A DNA stretch of 9,109 nucleotides from a bacterium (GTDB taxonomy: Bacteria > Patescibacteriota > Gracilibacteria > Absconditabacterales > Absconditicoccaceae), in the NCBI GenBank assembly GCA_020629735.1, contig JAHDCT010000037.1, positions 1 through 9,109 on the forward strand. The letters run 5' to 3'. This document shows positions 8,814 to 9,109 of the stretch, piece after piece (the stretch's first letter is position 1; each line of letters starts with the position of its first letter). The position numbers and the translations under genes are program-made. The notes below the pieces were generated by a model. It searched no databases. It saw only the letters and a list, made by a program, of their open reading frames with translations, and was not told the DNA's origin.

Positions 8814-8902
8814 GGTGAGGTGGCCGAGTGGTCGAAGGCGCTGCCTTGGAAAGGCAGTGTACAAGTAATATTGTACCGAGGGTTCGAATCCCTTCCTCAC
8901 CG
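8814..8902 (+). tRNA. tRNA-Ser, anticodon GGA
   Basis: A complete class II tRNA of 89 bases. The acceptor stem GGTGAGG (8814-8820) pairs perfectly with CCTCACC (8895-8901), and the discriminator is G8902, as expected for serine. The D arm is TGGCCGAGTGGTCGAAGGC-like. The anticodon stem is CTGCC/GGCAG (8841-8845 and 8853-8857) with loop TTGGAAA and anticodon GGA at 8848-8850, reading UCU/UCC. The long variable arm is GTACAA/TTGTAC (8859-8864 and 8871-8876), diagnostic of Ser/Leu/Tyr. The T arm is GAGGG-TTCGAAT-CCCTT. The 3' CCA is not encoded and must be added after transcription. It stands between the antiporter and truD genes. Confidence 0.97.
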
Positions 8903-8972
8903 TAGCATTGCAAATACGTGAAAAATAACTATAAATCACCTTATTGAATTGTCAATTTATCAATCATTACCT

Positions 8973-9109
8973 ATGAGCTTCAATTTTAAGGAACTATCGC
9001 GTGATTTTATAGTAACAGAGCAACTTCCCTTTGAGCTCTCCTGACATGGAGATGCTTTTTATGTTTTGATTGAAAAAAGAAATATCACAACTCATGATGT
9101 TTTAAAATA
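8973..9109 (+). CDS. truD: tRNA pseudouridine(13) synthase TruD, N-terminal fragment
   Basis: The first 45 codons are present before the right edge. The segment SRDFIVTEQLPFELSGHGDA (9-28), followed by FYVLIEKRNITTHDVLKI (29-46 region), matches the TruD N-terminus: a DFxVxE motif, a conserved Gly (one TGA codon here), then ieKr.xnT. TruD converts U13 of certain tRNAs (tRNA-Glu in E. coli) to pseudouridine. The catalytic Asp lies beyond the edge and cannot be checked. ATG 8973 is chosen because the DFIV motif normally sits about ten residues from the start. The 70 bases between the tRNA and this start show no clear promoter or ribosome site. Adjacency to a tRNA gene may be chance. Confidence 0.82.

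Noticed and set aside
8814..8902. tRNA as an integration (att) site for a mobile element
   Set aside because: No integrase, no direct repeat of the tRNA 3' end and no phage-like genes are present in the window.

Overview
The window reads sensibly only if TGA is translated as glycine (genetic code 25). That code is known from the candidate phyla Gracilibacteria (BD1-5/GN02) and Absconditabacteria (SR1) of the Candidate Phyla Radiation. Under the standard code every long gene breaks into short pieces. With TGA as Gly, eight protein-coding stretches appear, and TGA falls on invariant glycines: both non-lysine-adjacent Gly positions of a Walker A loop, the GxxG loop of a KH domain, the GTSLPE motif of a cation exchanger and the DGD motif of a DHH phosphoesterase. 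TAA and TAG are the only stops used. The DNA is AT-rich and the genes are tightly packed, as expected for a small reduced genome. The sequence does not decide between Gracilibacteria and Absconditabacteria.

Layout. Positions 831 down to 1 (minus strand) carry the first 277 codons of an unrecognised multi-spanning membrane protein that runs off the left edge. A short divergent intergenic region follows. All remaining genes are on the plus strand: a PINA/PilT-like ATPase with a KH domain but no PIN domain (1107-2483); a divergent pyruvate kinase that has lost part of its metal site (2525-3934); a small unknown protein (3941-4405); a CaCA-family Na+/Ca2+-type exchanger (4484-5452); a DHH/DHHA1 phosphoesterase resembling NrnA, overlapping the exchanger by 13 bases (5440-6444); an NhaP-type Na+/H+ antiporter whose C-terminal cytoplasmic domain is in another frame (6618-8117 and 8090-8713); a tRNA-Ser(GGA) (8814-8902); and the start of truD (8973 to the right edge).

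How the genes fit together. No single pathway is visible. The contents are housekeeping and cell-envelope functions: two cation antiporters for ion and pH balance, nano-RNA/pAp turnover, tRNA and tRNA modification, an RNA-binding ATPase, and a remnant or modified glycolytic enzyme. Close spacing suggests short transcription units (2525-4405 and 4484-6444), with putative promoters before 4484 and before the tRNA. No clear Shine-Dalgarno sequence precedes any start. I see no CRISPR array, insertion sequence or phage gene. The points that most deserve a second look are the recoding itself, the PIN-less PINA homologue, the active-site-altered pyruvate kinase and the frameshift in the antiporter.
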